From: Holosporales bacterium
GTDB lineage: Bacteria; Pseudomonadota; Alphaproteobacteria; RUG11792
Assembly: GCA_031262205.1 (NCBI GenBank)
Contig: JAISID010000060.1
Location: 1 to 5,932, forward strand
Length of the DNA stretch: 5,932 nt
Reading direction: 5' to 3'
A program made the position numbers and the translations under genes. Shown piece after piece: positions 5,142 through 5,932 of the stretch. Position 1 is the stretch's first letter; every line of letters begins with the position of its first letter. Under the pieces are notes generated by a model. That model was given only the letters and a program-made list of their open reading frames with translations, had not been told where the DNA came from and searched no databases.

Positions 5142-5932
5142 CTATCGTAGAACTAATCTGCGGGAAAAAGATAGATCAGGCCTTACGTAGTATATTTTTC
5201 CTAATGCCCGGGCTGCGTTTGCTCTTACGTCGGCATCTTGGTCTTGTAGAAGACGCGTTAGTTCGTCTCTAAGCCCGACGGTAGCAAGAGCATGATTTGC
5301 TGCCACAACATATTCTAACGCCCAGGCTGCCTCTCTTCTTACGTCGGCAGCTTGGTCTCGTAGACGAAGAATAAGAGCATGATTTGCTTCTGCAATTGTT
5401 CCTAACACCCAGGCTGCTCTTGCTCTTACGTCGGCATCTTGGTCTTGTAGAAGAGGAACTAGAGCGTCTCTAAGCTCGGCGGTAGCAAACTCAGGATTTG
5501 CTTCTACAATTCTTCTTAACGCCCGGGTTGCGTTTCCTCTTACGACGGCATCTTGGTCTTGTAGAAGACGCGCTAGTTCGTCTCTAAGCCCGGCGGTAGC
5601 AAGAGCAGGTTTTGCTTCTACAATTGTTCCCATTTTTACCCTAATACTTTTCTCTTTTGTAGACGCGAGTCTTAGGAGATAGTTCATATGCTGTTTCTGT
5701 AAATCTTTGACAGTCTGGTTAATGCTTTCGAAACTGTCCATTAAGGAAGCAAGCAATTCATCGCAACTCCTTCCGTCGTCTTGAACGGGGAGAACTACCG
5801 CAGGGTCCATTCTAAACATCCCGCATATAGCTCTTGTCCTTTCCTCCATCTCTCTCGTTATCTCTACTAGTCTTTCCGCTGTCTCTAACGCTTCCCTTCT
5901 TATCCTTTCAGTTTCAGCGTCTCTAATACGCC
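5142..5932 (-). CDS. HEAT-repeat protein, N-terminus cut by window edge
   Basis: The first in-frame ATG inside the window is at 5849 (235 residues), but the frame stays open to the edge at 5932. Those 27 extra codons encode a charged helix-like stretch rich in Glu, Arg and Ala, so the true start probably lies outside. Counting from the ATG, residues about 30-65 look helical or coiled-coil, and about 73-220 are HEAT (PBS-lyase-like) repeats with the recurring core LLQDQDADVRxxAAxALG. These alpha-helical solenoids are protein-protein scaffolds; no enzyme motif is present and the partner is unknown. Units are 38 residues, except one of 29 residues (about 135-163) that lacks the second-helix segment. 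Its last residues (about 219-235) depart from the repeat. It converges on the tRNA-side structured block. Accessory or host-interaction roles are plausible but unproven. Confidence 0.8.
   Translation of the reverse strand, partial: RIRDAETERIRREALETAERLVEITREMEERTRAICGMFRMDPAVVLPVQDDGRSCDELLASLMDSFESINQTVKDLQKQHMNYLLRLASTKEKSIRVKMGTIVEAKPALATAGLRDELARLLQDQDAVVRGNATRALRRIVEANPEFATAELRDALVPLLQDQDADVRARAAWVLGTIAEANHALILRLRDQAADVRREAAWALEYVVAANHALATVGLRDELTRLLQDQDADVRANAARALGKIYYVRPDLSFSRRLVLR
5227..5633 (-). repeat. Tandem DNA repeats encoding the HEAT units
   Basis: The marker ACGTCGGC (or ACGACGGC) recurs at 5227, 5341, 5428 and 5542, giving periods of 114, 87 and 114 bases. Nucleotide identity between units is high, for example GCATCTTGGTCTTGTAGAAG in three of the four. 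This suggests recent duplication or gene conversion. The 87-base unit has lost 27 bases in frame. Confidence 0.85.

Noticed and set aside
5227..5633. CRISPR array
   Set aside because: The regular repeats are coding HEAT units in one open frame, with no unique spacers.

Overview
The window comes from an A+T-rich Gram-negative bacterium. It carries lptF, lptG and the Kdo transferase gene kdtA (waaA), which together build and export lipopolysaccharide. The A/T-biased codons, the weak Shine-Dalgarno sequences and a HEAT-repeat gene of the kind seen in host-associated bacteria suggest an intracellular alphaproteobacterium (Rickettsiales or Holosporales type). That placement is inference, not proof.

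Layout from left to right. Positions 1-329 have no gene, but 10-108 hold a G+C-rich palindrome that folds into a 20-bp stem capped by three abutting 7-bp hairpins. Positions 330-2560 carry lptG and lptF on the minus strand; lptF is transcribed first and the two overlap by an ATGA. Positions 2561-3116 are intergenic: an lptF promoter, a very A+T-rich stretch, and two exact copies of the ParB-binding site parS, each at the centre of a 38-bp palindrome. Positions 3117-4424 are kdtA on the minus strand. It is read from a promoter divergent from that of tRNA-Gln(TTG), which lies on the plus strand at 4655-4729.

Just beyond the tRNA, 4783-5036 is a G+C-richer block with no convincing gene. Its two ends pair through three nested long-range helices, it contains several local hairpins, a possible pseudoknot and a 17-bp direct repeat, and it ends shortly before an intrinsic-type terminator (5057-5092). 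This is the best candidate here for an undescribed structured RNA or a decayed mobile element. The minus-strand HEAT-repeat gene from 5142 to the right edge converges on it and is cut by the window end, since its frame stays open through 5932.

How the parts work together: KdtA adds Kdo to lipid A precursors at the inner membrane, and LptF/LptG with LptB (not in this window) extract finished LPS for transport to the outer membrane. The paired parS sites mark a chromosome-segregation locus, and such loci usually lie in the origin-proximal part of the chromosome. The tRNA-adjacent block and the HEAT gene look like accessory DNA downstream of a tRNA.
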